DNA of 64,000 nt, taken from assembly GCA_016713885.1 (NCBI GenBank), contig JADJOF010000004.1:186001-250000 (forward strand), in the 5' to 3' direction. Positions 27,208 through 36,846 of this stretch are shown piece by piece (position 1 is the stretch's first letter; every line of letters starts with the position of its first letter). The position numbers and the translations under genes were made by a program. The notes beneath the pieces were generated by a model, which was given only the letters and a program-made list of their open reading frames with translations, was not told the DNA's origin and searched no databases. Origin of the DNA: Bdellovibrionales bacterium. GTDB taxonomy: Bacteria > Bdellovibrionota > Bdellovibrionia > Bdellovibrionales > JAMPXM01.

Positions 27208-28064
27208 GCCGCGGCTCCATTTTTCTTGCGCGTCGCCCAGCCATCAAGCTCGGTGCGCACATTGTCCTCAAGACCTATAAACTTCATCCCAAAGATCACC
27301 GGTGAATTCGCATCCCCGGTCGAAAGCGACCGCACCGACATCACTTCGCAGGCTGAATTGAAGGCCGGCGTTTCCGCTGATGGCTTCACATGCAAATGAA
27401 CGTGGTCGCCGACTTTCAACATCGCCTCTTCGGCCGATACCTGTACACTCAAGCCACCGGCACCCATCTCCATCGAGCGACCGCGATAGAGTTTTTTGTT
27501 GTCGTGAATCAGAATCGATCCATCAAACGAGGCGCGAGCAAAGCGCCGGCGAAAGAAGACCTCGTTGATACTGCGACCAAGTTTCTCGCTCAATGTCTCG
27601 CGCAAGCCTTTGATGTGATCTGGCTGAAACTCAGGCAGCATCGAGAGGCGCACCCATTTTGTGTGACGCTTACTCCAGACAAAATCCCAATCGCCAATCG
27701 ACTTTTCTTGAAGAAGGCGAATCAATTCCAAGTACTCAAATGGACCAAAGCGGTGGTCGCCCTTTAGTACAAACCACGCCTCTTTCTCGCCAGCAGTATC
27801 GTCGGCTTGAACAGACGACTCAGGAGTAAAACCAACGCCCATGTTCCGCGGCTTTGCGATATTCTGATGTTGAAACTTCGTCCAAAAATCAGTCTCACTG
27901 GCGAATGCGGGATGTACGATGATCGCAATCCAAGCGTGCTTGGCTTCATCGAAAACGTGATCAAATGGGTCAAGCTCCCGCCGCTCAACGCGGGCTAGGA
28001 TCTCTTGCTTGCTGAATTGCCCAACACAGGTATCCCCTCGGGCGACATGATAAGCTTGAGACAT
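27204..28064 (-). CDS. Cytoplasmic double-GYF and PilZ domain protein
   Basis: 286 aa, first gene of the operon; start ATG at 28062-28064 with a GGAGGA ribosome site. Two GYF_2-like domains come first (YHVARGDTCVGQFSKQEI and WFVLKGDHRFGPFEYLEL), then a PilZ domain from RRRFARASFDG to FGMKFIGL. The PilZ Arg motif (RRFAR) is kept, but the (D/N)xSxxG motif reads EMGAGG, so cyclic-di-GMP binding may be weak or lost. No membrane segment. GYF modules also occur in the Myxococcus gliding protein GltJ; here the protein may link a cytoplasmic signal to the machine. Confidence 0.85.
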   Translation of the reverse strand: MSQAYHVARGDTCVGQFSKQEILARVERRELDPFDHVFDEAKHAWIAIIVHPAFASETDFWTKFQHQNIAKPRNMGVGFTPESSVQADDTAGEKEAWFVLKGDHRFGPFEYLELIRLLQEKSIGDWDFVWSKRHTKWVRLSMLPEFQPDHIKGLRETLSEKLGRSINEVFFRRRFARASFDGSILIHDNKKLYRGRSMEMGAGGLSVQVSAEEAMLKVGDHVHLHVKPSAETPAFNSACEVMSVRSLSTGDANSPVIFGMKFIGLEDNVRTELDGWATRKKNGAAA

Positions 28065-28421
28065 CGAATCCTCCAGCTGTCCAAATCGGCGCATCCGGAG
28101 AGGGTCTCAAGTCCTGGAAGTGTGCAGTCTTCCTCAACTTTCATAGGCAATTTGTGATCAAACCACGGCCCGTGTCAGAGTGAAACACGGCCACTTGCCG
28201 TCGTCGCATCACGAGCGATCTCAGCAAAATAACACACCTACTCATAGGGAAATTCAAAGTTTCTGTCGAGCGATTCAACAGGACCATTTCGATGGGCTTT
28301 GCGTGAAAGCCGACAAAGTCGCACAAGACCTCAGTCGTATTGTCGAACTTCGATGCAGGCCTATGCACCGCGAAGTGAATCGGATTGAGACAGTCGATTG
28401 AGGGCGACTTCGCCTGGACGC
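28065..28421. other. Intergenic region upstream of the gliding-like operon
   Basis: About 355 bases without a supported gene. It should hold the promoter of the gliding-like operon and the end of the phn transcript. Visible structures are a bulged inverted repeat GGCCCGTGT/ACACGGCC near 28165-28190 and GGCGA-AG-TCGCC near 28402-28413. Neither has a clear T-run. Confidence 0.45.
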
Positions 28422-29490
28422 TTACTTAATCGCAGCGCGGACGTGCGAAGAGAACGCATCCATCACCCACACCACCGACGCGATAACAAAGATGATGCAT
28501 CCCACTTGCTGCCACATCGCCTGACCGAAGTACTCCATCAACATCGTACCGATGCCGCCACCGCCGACAAGACCCAAAATAGTCGCCATGAACATTCGTG
28601 TCCCAGCGATAAACCGTATAGCTGATGTACGGGAGAACGACTTGCGGAACGACAGAAAACCAAATCGTTTGCAGACGCGAGGCTCCGGTCGACTCGATAC
28701 CTTCAATCGGCCCGTCTTCAATACCCTCGACAATTTCAGAATACTGTTTCGCAAGACTCGCGATCGAGTGAACCAAGAGCGCTAGCATTCCCGCAAATGG
28801 GCCGAAGCTCGCCCAGATCGAGAAAATAATTGCCCAGAGTACAGGTTCAATGGACCGGCTGACGTTAAAGAGCGTGCGAAGTCCAGCATAGGCGGCAAAA
28901 CCAAGCTTCGAGCCCCCCATAATATTTCGCGCCATCAAAAAGCTCAGGACAAACGCAATGGGAACCGCAATCGCCGTCGCAATGAACGCGATGTAGATCG
29001 TCTCGATGACCTTCAAAATCGCCTTGGGCAAAATGCTCCAGTCGGGATTCAACAACTGACCGAAGAGGCGCATCGCATGCTCAAAACGATCCTGCTCAAG
29101 GAGCTTTAAGATATCGATCTGGGTCATCTGCACGCCGATAATAACAGTGAGCGCAACCGTCAGAATGACCTGCATTCCCCAAAATGTCTTGTAGAGCGGC
29201 GTCGCGAGCTCCTCGGCGCTCTTCGCTCGCAAGTGCGGCGGAGCGTAGATCTGCCAACCCAGAGTCTTGATGCCCTTGCTGCTCACTGCGAGAGAAATGC
29301 CAGCACCAATCACCGTGAGACCCAAAAACCAAACCACGAACTGCGGAACCTGGCTTGCGAGATTCTCATCGCCAACAAGGACCATCGCAACCGCCGCAAA
29401 CACCAGGTACGCAAATACGAAACCATCAAGAATCGTTCGGCGTACCGCTGCGCCAGTTTCACTCACTAAAGGTTGGCTCGCTTGTGCCAT
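28422..29490 (-). CDS. phnE: Phosphonate-type ABC transporter permease, frame interrupted
   Basis: About 355 aa with several membrane helices; the central permease domain (VIETIYIAFIATAIAVP, then ARNIMGG, and the EAA-type loop EGIEDGPIEGIESTGASRLQ) is PhnE-like. An extra N-terminal part of about 100 residues adds helices. The frame breaks near 28590 after YTVYRWDTNV; the next frame supplies the expected end MATILGLVGGGGIGTML and a stop at 28422. Start has GGAG six bases upstream. Confidence 0.88.
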
Positions 29491-29562
29491 GAATCACTCC
29501 ATCAATACCGGCGCCCGATCGAGGCACTCAAAAGTCCGCCTCACCCGCCGCGCAAATCTCAA

Positions 29563-30396
29563 TTAGTTAATGTGAACTTCTTTAGCGCCTTCGCCGTAAA
29601 TTCTGGCAAACCACGCCTCGTCGATATCCATCGGTGAACCCTCGAATACGAGTTGTCCGCCCTTCAGTGCCACCACGCGGGTCGCATACTGACGAACGAG
29701 AGACAAAAAGTGAAGATTGCAAACAATGGTCAGACCGAGCTCTTGATTCACCCGACGAAGATAGTCCATCACCGTGTGACACGTCGCTGGATCAAGTGAG
29801 GCCACCGGTTCGTCGGCAAGAAGAATGTCGGGGGCCTGAGTCAACGCACGCGCAATGGCCACGCGTTGCTGCTGACCTCCAGAGAGCTGCGCCGCTTTGT
29901 AATAGGCTTTTTCCGAAATACCCACGAGCTTCAGGTACTCGAGCGCTTTCTTTTCATCCTCGCTCGAGAACAGACCAAAAATCGACTTAAACACACCGGT
30001 TCGTCCGAGAGCGCCATAGAGCACATTGCGGAGAACCGAGTGCCGCGGGATCAAGTTAAAGTGCTGAAAGATCATCGCGATCTTCTTTCGAACCGTCAGA
30101 ATCTCTTCGCCCTCAGCTGCGGCGATATCGACAACCGACCCTTCTTTACTGCGGTACAAGACCTCGCCCGAAGTCGGATGATGCAGGCGGTTCAGACAGC
30201 GAAGCATCGTCGACTTACCGGACCCGGAAAGACCGATCACCACTAAGAATTCACCGCGCTTCACATCAAAACTCACACCTTTCAGCGCCTGAACGCCGTT
30301 CGGATAAGTCTTGGTCAAATTGCGAATTGAAAGGATCGTGTCCGCACCAACGCTATTCATGCCTGTTCCGTTCGTTGCACCCGCCACAGACATCAC
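29563..30396 (-). CDS. phnC: Phosphonate-type ABC transporter ATPase
   Basis: 277 aa. Walker A GLSGSGKSTML, Q-loop FQHFNLIPRHSV, signature LSGGQQQRVAIARAL and Walker B ILLADEPVASLDP are intact and of the PhnC type. GTG (30396) or the adjoining ATG (30393) is the start, overlapping the phnD stop. It energises uptake through the PhnE-like permease. Confidence 0.93.
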   Translation of the reverse strand: MMSVAGATNGTGMNSVGADTILSIRNLTKTYPNGVQALKGVSFDVKRGEFLVVIGLSGSGKSTMLRCLNRLHHPTSGEVLYRSKEGSVVDIAAAEGEEILTVRKKIAMIFQHFNLIPRHSVLRNVLYGALGRTGVFKSIFGLFSSEDEKKALEYLKLVGISEKAYYKAAQLSGGQQQRVAIARALTQAPDILLADEPVASLDPATCHTVMDYLRRVNQELGLTIVCNLHFLSLVRQYATRVVALKGGQLVFEGSPMDIDEAWFARIYGEGAKEVHIN

Positions 30397-31334
30397 TTCT
30401 TGCCCATCAGGTCATCGGCCGACTTGTTGAGCTTGGCGAGCATCGTACGAACCGAATCGTAGTCTTTGTCGGTCGCAGGCTCGATCGCAGTCACACCATA
30501 GACAGCTTTGAAGGCTTCGCGCCCCTGATCTGATTGCACCATCTTCAGGAACGCCTCTGTGATCGTCTTCTTTACATCTTCAGGAAGATCTTTGCGGAAG
30601 ACGATCGGATCGTTGGGGATCTCTTCGGTCAGCTTGATGATCTCGACCTTTTCTTCAACGTCGGGATACTGTGTGCGCACCAAACGACGCGCATCCTGAA
30701 TCCCCTCTTTCTCGTCAGGAGGAGAGTAGAATGTTGCACCAGCGTCGACCTGTCCCTGATACACCATCGACACGACGCTATCGTGCTTCATCGCAAACAC
30801 GGGGTCTCCTCCGAGTTTAATTCCAGCGTCGGCGAGCATCTTCAGTGGCAAGATATAACCCGACATCGAGGCGGCGTCGACAAATGCGACCTTCTTGCCG
30901 TTGAGATCGGTCAACGATTTGAAACGGCCCTTCTTGGCGATGAACTGAGATTGGTAAGTCTTCTTGCCGTGGCGAAGAACGATGAGGCGCGCCTCTGCGC
31001 CGTACTTTTCGTTGGCCTTGATGTAACCCGAAGTGTTCATCGCTGCGACGTCTGCGCCCTTGGCGCCGAAGGCCTCGATGACCGCGATGTAAGACTGCGG
31101 AACATTGATCGAGTACTTGTAAGGAGTGTTGGCCTCGAGCCACTCCTTCATAATTTTCGAATTGGAATCAATAACCTTGGCGTCGACGGAGGGAACAAAG
31201 AAGAGCTTAATCGGATTGCTGGCTGAGCCGAGCTCCGCTTTTTTGAACGTGCAACCGCTGGCCAAAACCACAGCCGCTAAACCTGCGATGAACACTCTGG
31301 CAATTTGGACCTTGGAAACTTCTGTACCTGACAT
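30393..31334 (-). CDS. phnD: Phosphonate-type substrate-binding lipoprotein
   Basis: About 313 aa from the ATG at 31332-31334 (GGGGGAT site). The lipobox VVLASGC is followed by a PhnD-like periplasmic binding domain: LKLFFVPS-type opening, GYIKANEKYGAEARLIVLRH, and DAASMSGYILPLKML. The D-C-E order with tight overlaps makes one transporter. With no C-P lyase or phosphonatase genes beside it, the substrate could be phosphonate, phosphite or phosphate esters. Confidence 0.93.
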   Translation of the reverse strand: MSGTEVSKVQIARVFIAGLAAVVLASGCTFKKAELGSASNPIKLFFVPSVDAKVIDSNSKIMKEWLEANTPYKYSINVPQSYIAVIEAFGAKGADVAAMNTSGYIKANEKYGAEARLIVLRHGKKTYQSQFIAKKGRFKSLTDLNGKKVAFVDAASMSGYILPLKMLADAGIKLGGDPVFAMKHDSVVSMVYQGQVDAGATFYSPPDEKEGIQDARRLVRTQYPDVEEKVEIIKLTEEIPNDPIVFRKDLPEDVKKTITEAFLKMVQSDQGREAFKAVYGVTAIEPATDKDYDSVRTMLAKLNKSADDLMGKK

Positions 31335-31414
31335 TGTATCCCCCACTCGCTACCGAACCGCCGTGTTTAGCAAAGGCGGACGCCAAAGGGAAAGCGAGAC
31401 TTCTGTTAGCTTGA

Positions 31415-31452
31415 TTTCGCGGTGCGTAATTTTACTGACGGAGACCGCGAAA
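31415..31452. promoter_or_regulatory. Inverted repeat in the phnD/HAD divergent promoter region
   Basis: TTTCGCGGT (31415-31423) and ACCGCGAAA (31444-31452) are perfect 9-bp arms 20 bases apart, between the divergent phnD and HAD genes. A regulator site is inferred from symmetry and location; an RNA stem is the alternative. Confidence 0.4.
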
Positions 31453-31489
31453 CTGCCCTCAGGCTGCGGGGAATGATAGATCTCGACTC

Positions 31490-32252
31490 ATGTCTCAAGC
31501 TCTCGACTCTATTCTCGCTGAAATTCGAAGCACTTGCTCGGCTGGCGGCTCGCATTTAACCCATCGGCCGCTTTTGGTTTTCGACCTCGATTCGACGCTT
31601 TTTGACCTCACCCTTCGCGTCACGGCGATTCTTGAGCACTTTGCCCCAAAACGCCGAGAACCGTGCGCGTTTTCCAGACCTGTGTGAAAAATTGATGCAG
31701 GCCGAGATTCGCCGCAGCGATTGGGGCCTCCGTGAACCCCTCGCCCGCTTAGGCCTTCACGAGCACGAACATCGCGAGTTCTTTGAATCGGTTCATGCAC
31801 ATTGGGCCCTCGGCTTTTTCTCAAATGACTACCTGGATCGCGATTTTCCGCTGCCGGGAGCTGTCGACTTCGTCAAAAACGGTATCGAGGCTGGAGCCGA
31901 TGTGTTGTACCTCACAGGTCGCGACACAGCTCGCATGCAGGCCGGAACAGTTAAAAGCCTCAGCGCCCACGGCTTCCCCAACGACGGAGTCCGCGCGCGC
32001 TTGGGACTAAAGCCCGATCGGCGCCTTGACGACGCGGAATTCAAGGCCGAGATCATTGCCGATTTGGCTCTTAACCATCGACCCATTTGGCTTTTTGAAA
32101 ATGAACCTGTGAATATCAACGCCGTTCTGCGCCGCACTCCTCATGTCGGCATCGTCTTCATCGACACCTGTCACTCAGGCTTAGAGGAAGTCAAAACAGC
32201 CTTGGCGAAGATTCCCCATTTTGAAATCTCGCGCCGCGAGCTCGACACATGA
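31490..32252 (+). CDS. HAD-superfamily hydrolase, frame interrupted
   Basis: About 253 aa when joined. The first frame holds HAD motif I (LVFDLDSTLFDL) and stops after residue 65. The second frame holds the cap, motif II (VLYLTGRDTARMQ) and the C-terminal acidic region. The frames meet at four C (31644-31647), where removing one base restores the protein. The end overlaps the ABC-F start by four bases. Substrate unknown. Confidence 0.8.
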
Positions 32253-34091
32253 GCACGGTCACCAAAACAGCGCCGCCGCTACTCACCGGCCAACGCCTTG
32301 AAAAAAGCTTTGCGTCGCGCGTGTTGTTTCGCGATTTGAGTTTCGGCGTTCCAGAAGGTGCACGCATCGGTCTTGTGGGTGCAAACGGCGCCGGCAAATC
32401 GACGCTGCTCAAAATGCTGGCGGGCGCGGTGCGCCCTGACCATGGTGAGGTGACACTTCGCCGAGGTTTAAAAACATTTTTAGTGGCTCAGGACTTGGTC
32501 GACGGGCCTGAAACTGTTTCGCAATTTATTGATGCCGCCGTTCGCGAGGCCGGCCTCGATCCCTTTGCACAAACCGTCGCCAGACGCGTGGATCGCATCT
32601 CCTCCGAAATGCAGCTTTCCGATGTTCTCGAGCGTCCTGTTGCGGAACTGAGCGGCGGTTGGAGACGGCGCGTGCAGCTGGCCGCAGCGCTTGCAACCGA
32701 GCCCGATCTCTTGCTTCTCGATGAGCCGACCAATCATCTCGATACCGAGTCTATTTTATGGCTCGAGGATTTTTTGCGATCGCGCTCAATGGCCTACGTT
32801 CTCGTGTCGCACGATCGCTTGTTCCTTTCGCGAACAGTGGATTCAATTTACGAGCTCGATCATCGGCATCCAAACGGCATTCTCGCTGTGAACGGAAGCT
32901 TTGAATCATACTTAGAACGAAAGGCTGATTTGCTCGCTGGCCTCAGTGAACGCGAAAAACGCCTCTCCAACCGCTTGCGCCGAGAGACCGAGTGGCTAAG
33001 CCGCGGTGCCAAAGCTCGCCAAACCAAACAGCGGGCCCGCATTGACGAGGCCGATGTGTTGGCTGGCGAAGTCGCAAAAATGAAAACGTTGAATGCCAAG
33101 CGCCGACTTGAAATCGCTTTTGAACGCACCGAACGGGCGCCCGAAAAACTGATCGAAGTGCGCGACGGACAGCACGCGTTGTTTGCCAATCTCAATCTCA
33201 TCATCAACTCGCGCTCGCGCATTGGCCTGCTCGGCGCCAACGGTTGCGGCAAGACGACGCTGATCCGCACACTCCTCGGACAAGAGCCACTCAGCTCGGG
33301 CAAGGTGCTTCTTGCTCCAGGGCTGAGCACGCGCTACTTTGAACAGAGCCGCGATGCGATCGAAGCCGAACGCTCGGTGGGACTGAATCTGACTGGTGAA
33401 GGCGATTCGGTGATCTATCAAGGTCGCACGGTGAATGTGAAAGCGTACTTGAGTAAGTTTGGTTTTCGCCCAGAGCAGGTGGAGCTGCCGGCAGGTCGAC
33501 TCTCCGGTGGTGAGCGGGCGCGTTTGAGAATTGCGCAGATCCTGCTTGAGCCCGCCATGCTGTTGATTCTCGACGAGCCGACGAACGATTTGGATTTTGA
33601 AACACTCGAGGTCTTAGAAGACGCGCTCGACGACTACGATGGCGCGATTCTTCTCGTGTCACATGATCGCGCATTCTTGGATCGCGTGGCCGATGATATC
33701 TATGCCTTTGGCATGACCGAAAATCGCGAGCTCGTGCGCTTTGCAAGCTATCTCCAGTGGGAAATTGCGTTTCACAAACAGCGTGCGAAAATGGCTGAGG
33801 CCACGGCCCTCGCGCGAAGCGGTGAGACCGCCAAAGCTGTCGCCATGGGAACCGACACGGCGGGCGCTGGGCGCGTGCGTGTCTCCTATAAAGAGAAGTT
33901 TGAGTTCGAGCAGATGGAACAGAAAATCCGCGAGAAGGAAGGCCCTGGCCACTCTTGAAAGCCAGGCCGCGACGGCGCCTGCTGCAGAGTCCGCTCGCCT
34001 CTATGCCGAAGTCGCCATACGCCAGACGGAGATCGAGAGTCTTTTTGCGCGCTGGGCCGAGCTCGAAGAGAAAATTAAAAATAGTAATTAA
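32249..34091 (+). CDS. ABC-F family ATPase (Uup-like), frame break near the end
   Basis: Two soluble ATPase domains without membrane helices: GANGAGKSTLLK with LSGGWRRRVQLA and LLLLDEPTNHLD; then GANGCGKTTLIR with LSGGERARLRIA and LLILDEPTNDLD. The arginine-rich interdomain linker is visible (KRLSNRLRRETEWLSRGAK). The annotated frame stops at 33958, but the shifted frame from about 33940 continues with a coiled-coil C-terminus (KALATLESQAA to EEKIKNSN) like the Uup end. ABC-F proteins act on ribosomes or, for Uup, on nucleic-acid structures. Confidence 0.88.
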
Positions 34092-34195
34092 AGACCGTGC
34101 CGAGTGCGACCGCCGTCTCGAAATGAGACTCGACAATGTTTGTTTAGAACTGGTTAACGAGATGACGGCAATCTGCCGAAAACTCTACGGTGACG

Positions 34196-34885
34196 ATGCG
34201 AAACTTGCTTCTCAAGGTTTCAACCGGCGACTGGACTCTGCTCTCGGGAGTGAGTCTCGTATTCGCGCTGCTGTTTTCTGGAGCCGGTCTGTTTAGCTAC
34301 CAACATAGTCGCGTCTTTTCCCACAATGCGCGCATGGCCGCAGCCGAAGTGGTTGAGGTGAAAGACCGCTCACCGGTCTTTCAATATCAGGTCGACGGCA
34401 ATACTTTTGAATACCAGCCATCCGAAGGGCCACTCACAAAAGCAACGCTTGGAGACTCGACCACGCTCTACTTCAACTCGGAAAACCCATCCGAGGTTCG
34501 CGAAGTCACCGACATTAAAAGTCAGACTGAGTCCTGGCTGACAACGGCACTTCTCGGCCTCTCAGGTATGGCATGGACCCTTCTCGGCCTCTGTTCGTTC
34601 ATGCGCTACCAAGCGCGACGCCGCTCAGTCGGCATGAGTGAAGCGTCGTCGATCGAAACGGCCTGCACCTTTGTTGCTCTTGAGGGGACGATGGAAAAGG
34701 CGCAGACCGCCCGCCGCATTCGCCTGATCTGCCGTTGGGTTCATCCCGAAACTGGCGAAGAGTGGGTTCTAAAAAGCCCCGCCCTGCATCCGGCCGACCT
34801 TCCACCGAGACTCGAGGTCGGCTCCACTCTGCGCTGCCGAGTGAACTTTGACGACCCCGCCCATCACGAAGTCCAAGTCGCGTAA
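34196..34885 (+). CDS. DUF3592-type membrane protein
   Basis: About 229 aa from the ATG at 34196 (a start two codons earlier is possible). Two membrane helices (residues ~12-34 and ~118-138) bracket a periplasmic beta domain with the DUF3592 pattern (FQYQVDGNTFEYQ, GDSTTLYFNSENPSEV). The C-terminal cytoplasmic part repeats a beta-rich fold. Role unknown. Confidence 0.75.
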   Translation: MRNLLLKVSTGDWTLLSGVSLVFALLFSGAGLFSYQHSRVFSHNARMAAAEVVEVKDRSPVFQYQVDGNTFEYQPSEGPLTKATLGDSTTLYFNSENPSEVREVTDIKSQTESWLTTALLGLSGMAWTLLGLCSFMRYQARRRSVGMSEASSIETACTFVALEGTMEKAQTARRIRLICRWVHPETGEEWVLKSPALHPADLPPRLEVGSTLRCRVNFDDPAHHEVQVA

Positions 34886-34900
34886 GCGGCGAAGCCATTC

Positions 34901-35425
34901 TCAATCAATCGCGCGTTTGTCTTTGACGGGAGTGCTCGGATTGTTGGGATCATCGTCGCCGTTAAAGAACGTCGGGCGCGGAAGGCGCTGTTCAAGCGTG
35001 TGCAGAATCGGCATCACAATCAGAACAATGATCGTGAAATACGTCGCTTCAGGATAAAACCCGAGACCAATCGCCGAACCAATAGCGGCGTTCACCCAAA
35101 CGACCGCCGCCGAAGTCAGCCCCACGATGTTCTGATTGCCTTCGCGCATAATCGCACCTGCGCCAAGAAAACCAACTCCAGTCACGATTTGCCCCATCAC
35201 TCGCGCCGGATCTCCACCGACACTTTTAGCGAGCTCTAAGCCAATGTCCGCAAACAACATGCTTCCGGTGCAGATCAAAAAATTGGTCTTCATCCCAATG
35301 TGCCGGGTGTGCAGCTTGCGTTCAAAACCAAGAAGCGAGCCGCATACTGCCGAGGCGATCACTTTGATGATGAACTCCACATTGTCGAGATCAAAAAATG
35401 CACTGATGACTTCAACGATTCGCAT
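34901..35425 (-). CDS. MgtC/SapB-family membrane protein
   Basis: 174 aa with four or five membrane helices. Family blocks ASAVCGSLLGFERKLHTR, GMKTNFLICTGSMLF, GVGFLGAGAIMREGN and LTSAAVVWVNAAIG are all present. MgtC proteins are linked to magnesium limitation and ATPase control. No long C-terminal ACT-like domain is seen. Confidence 0.92.
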   Translation of the reverse strand: MRIVEVISAFFDLDNVEFIIKVIASAVCGSLLGFERKLHTRHIGMKTNFLICTGSMLFADIGLELAKSVGGDPARVMGQIVTGVGFLGAGAIMREGNQNIVGLTSAAVVWVNAAIGSAIGLGFYPEATYFTIIVLIVMPILHTLEQRLPRPTFFNGDDDPNNPSTPVKDKRAID

Positions 35426-35437
35426 ACGGCCGCCTTC

Positions 35438-35983
35438 TTACCTAATTCCTAGAAATGACATCGCATAGTGAAGAGAGGCGACGACGATGGAATGGTCGAT
35501 CTCTCCGGATTGAATTTTTTGATAAACCTCGCTCACCGTGAGCTCCACGACCTTTAGATCCTCGTACGGATCCGGCGTTGGCTCCCCCTGTTTGCGACAA
35601 CCGAAACCAATAAAAGTCCACATCGCGTTGTTCTGCATCGATGGGTTTGGAAAATGCTTCCCAACCAGGCGAATATCGTCGGGAACGTAACCCGTCTCCT
35701 CGATCAACTCGCGCAAAGCCCCGCGCTTAGGGTCCTCGACAATGTGCGGTTCCGTCGAGCCGCCCGGGAGCTCGAGGTGCACGCGGCCGCTGGCATGCCG
35801 GTACTGTTCAACCATGACGATCTTATTGTCGTGGGTCACCGGGACGATGTTCACCCAATCCGGGAACTCCATGACATAGTAACGAGGCATCACACGCCCA
35901 TCGGGCATCTGACATCGATCCTGGCGCAGACGGAAAAGTCCGACCTGCAGCAATTCTTTGGATTCAAGAGTTTTCCACTCCAT
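35438..35983 (-). CDS. NUDIX hydrolase (ADP-ribose pyrophosphatase type)
   Basis: About 181 aa from the ATG at 35981-35983; the upstream in-frame extension overlaps the divergent gene. The Nudix box is seen as GGSTEPH...GALRELIEETGYVPDD, with the REx2EE core. EFPDWVNIVPVTHDNKIVMVEQYR upstream of it is typical of ADP-ribose pyrophosphatases. Confidence 0.88.
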   Translation of the reverse strand: MEWKTLESKELLQVGLFRLRQDRCQMPDGRVMPRYYVMEFPDWVNIVPVTHDNKIVMVEQYRHASGRVHLELPGGSTEPHIVEDPKRGALRELIEETGYVPDDIRLVGKHFPNPSMQNNAMWTFIGFGCRKQGEPTPDPYEDLKVVELTVSEVYQKIQSGEIDHSIVVASLHYAMSFLGIR

Positions 35984-36030
35984 GACTTCATCTTGACCGT
36001 TCGGGGGGACCTCGTCCAGTTTGAATCGAC

Positions 36031-36846
36031 ATGACTGACATCGCCCTTTATCTGATTGCGACTCCGATTGGCTCCCCCGATGATTTAAGCCCACGGGCCG
36101 CTCGACTGTTACGCGAGGCCAAGCTCGTTATCGGTGAAGAATTCCGCCCCCTGACGACGTTGCTCAAAAGCCTAGGCCGGGAGCGCCACCCGACAAATGA
36201 TGACCTGATGGTGCTCAATGAGCACTCGACGCCAGACGACGTGGCTGAGCTCTGCGAACGCGTGATCGCCAACGTTGGCAGTGGCGGCTATACAGCTTTG
36301 GTTTCAGACTGCGGCACCCCGGGCTTTTGCGATCCCGGAGCACCGCTGGTTGCAGCTCTTCGCCGCCGCGGACATCGTGTTTCAAGTGTCCCCGGTGCCT
36401 CGAGCCTGATGTGTCTCTTGAGTGCATCAGGCGTCGACCTGCGGCAGTTCGTGTTTCGGGGATTTCTTCCGGCTGAACGAGAAGAGCGCGAAAAGGCCCT
36501 GCGCGACGTGGCGTCCGAACGCCGCGCGCAAGTCTTGATGGACACGCCGTATCGCCTGGTTCGGCTGCTCGATGACTTAGAGCTTGTGGCGCGGGATCGC
36601 ACGCTGACTCTCGGCTGCGATCTGACGATGGAGGATGAAGTGTATTTGAGCGGCACCGCTCACACTGTTAAAACCACCGTTGCGGGCTGGTCACCCGAAC
36701 AGCGTAAGCGCGAGTTCATTATCCTGCTCCATGCGACTTCTTCTCATGACAAAACGAACGAACCAAAAGACCGAGAACGGCCAGAACACTCAGCCAGATT
36801 CCCCAAAAAGCCAGATACTGTATATCGCGGGAAGCGGCGCCGATAA
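36031..36846 (+). CDS. RsmI-like tetrapyrrole-methylase-fold methyltransferase
   Basis: 271 aa. YLIATPIGSPDDLSPRA, the SDCGTPGFCDPG loop and VPGASSLMCLLSASG match the family that includes RsmI (2'-O-methylation of 16S rRNA C1402). RFVFRGFLPAE-type segment follows. The last ~43 codons are basic, unlike the family, and overlap the convergent transporter gene by 128 bases, so the true end may be earlier or a frame error may extend it. Confidence 0.82.
   Translation: MTDIALYLIATPIGSPDDLSPRAARLLREAKLVIGEEFRPLTTLLKSLGRERHPTNDDLMVLNEHSTPDDVAELCERVIANVGSGGYTALVSDCGTPGFCDPGAPLVAALRRRGHRVSSVPGASSLMCLLSASGVDLRQFVFRGFLPAEREEREKALRDVASERRAQVLMDTPYRLVRLLDDLELVARDRTLTLGCDLTMEDEVYLSGTAHTVKTTVAGWSPEQRKREFIILLHATSSHDKTNEPKDRERPEHSARFPKKPDTVYRGKRRR

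Noticed and set aside
28180..28401. Short plus-strand frame in the intergenic region before the gliding operon
   Set aside because: No initiation signal, no family and low-quality composition; not supported as a gene.
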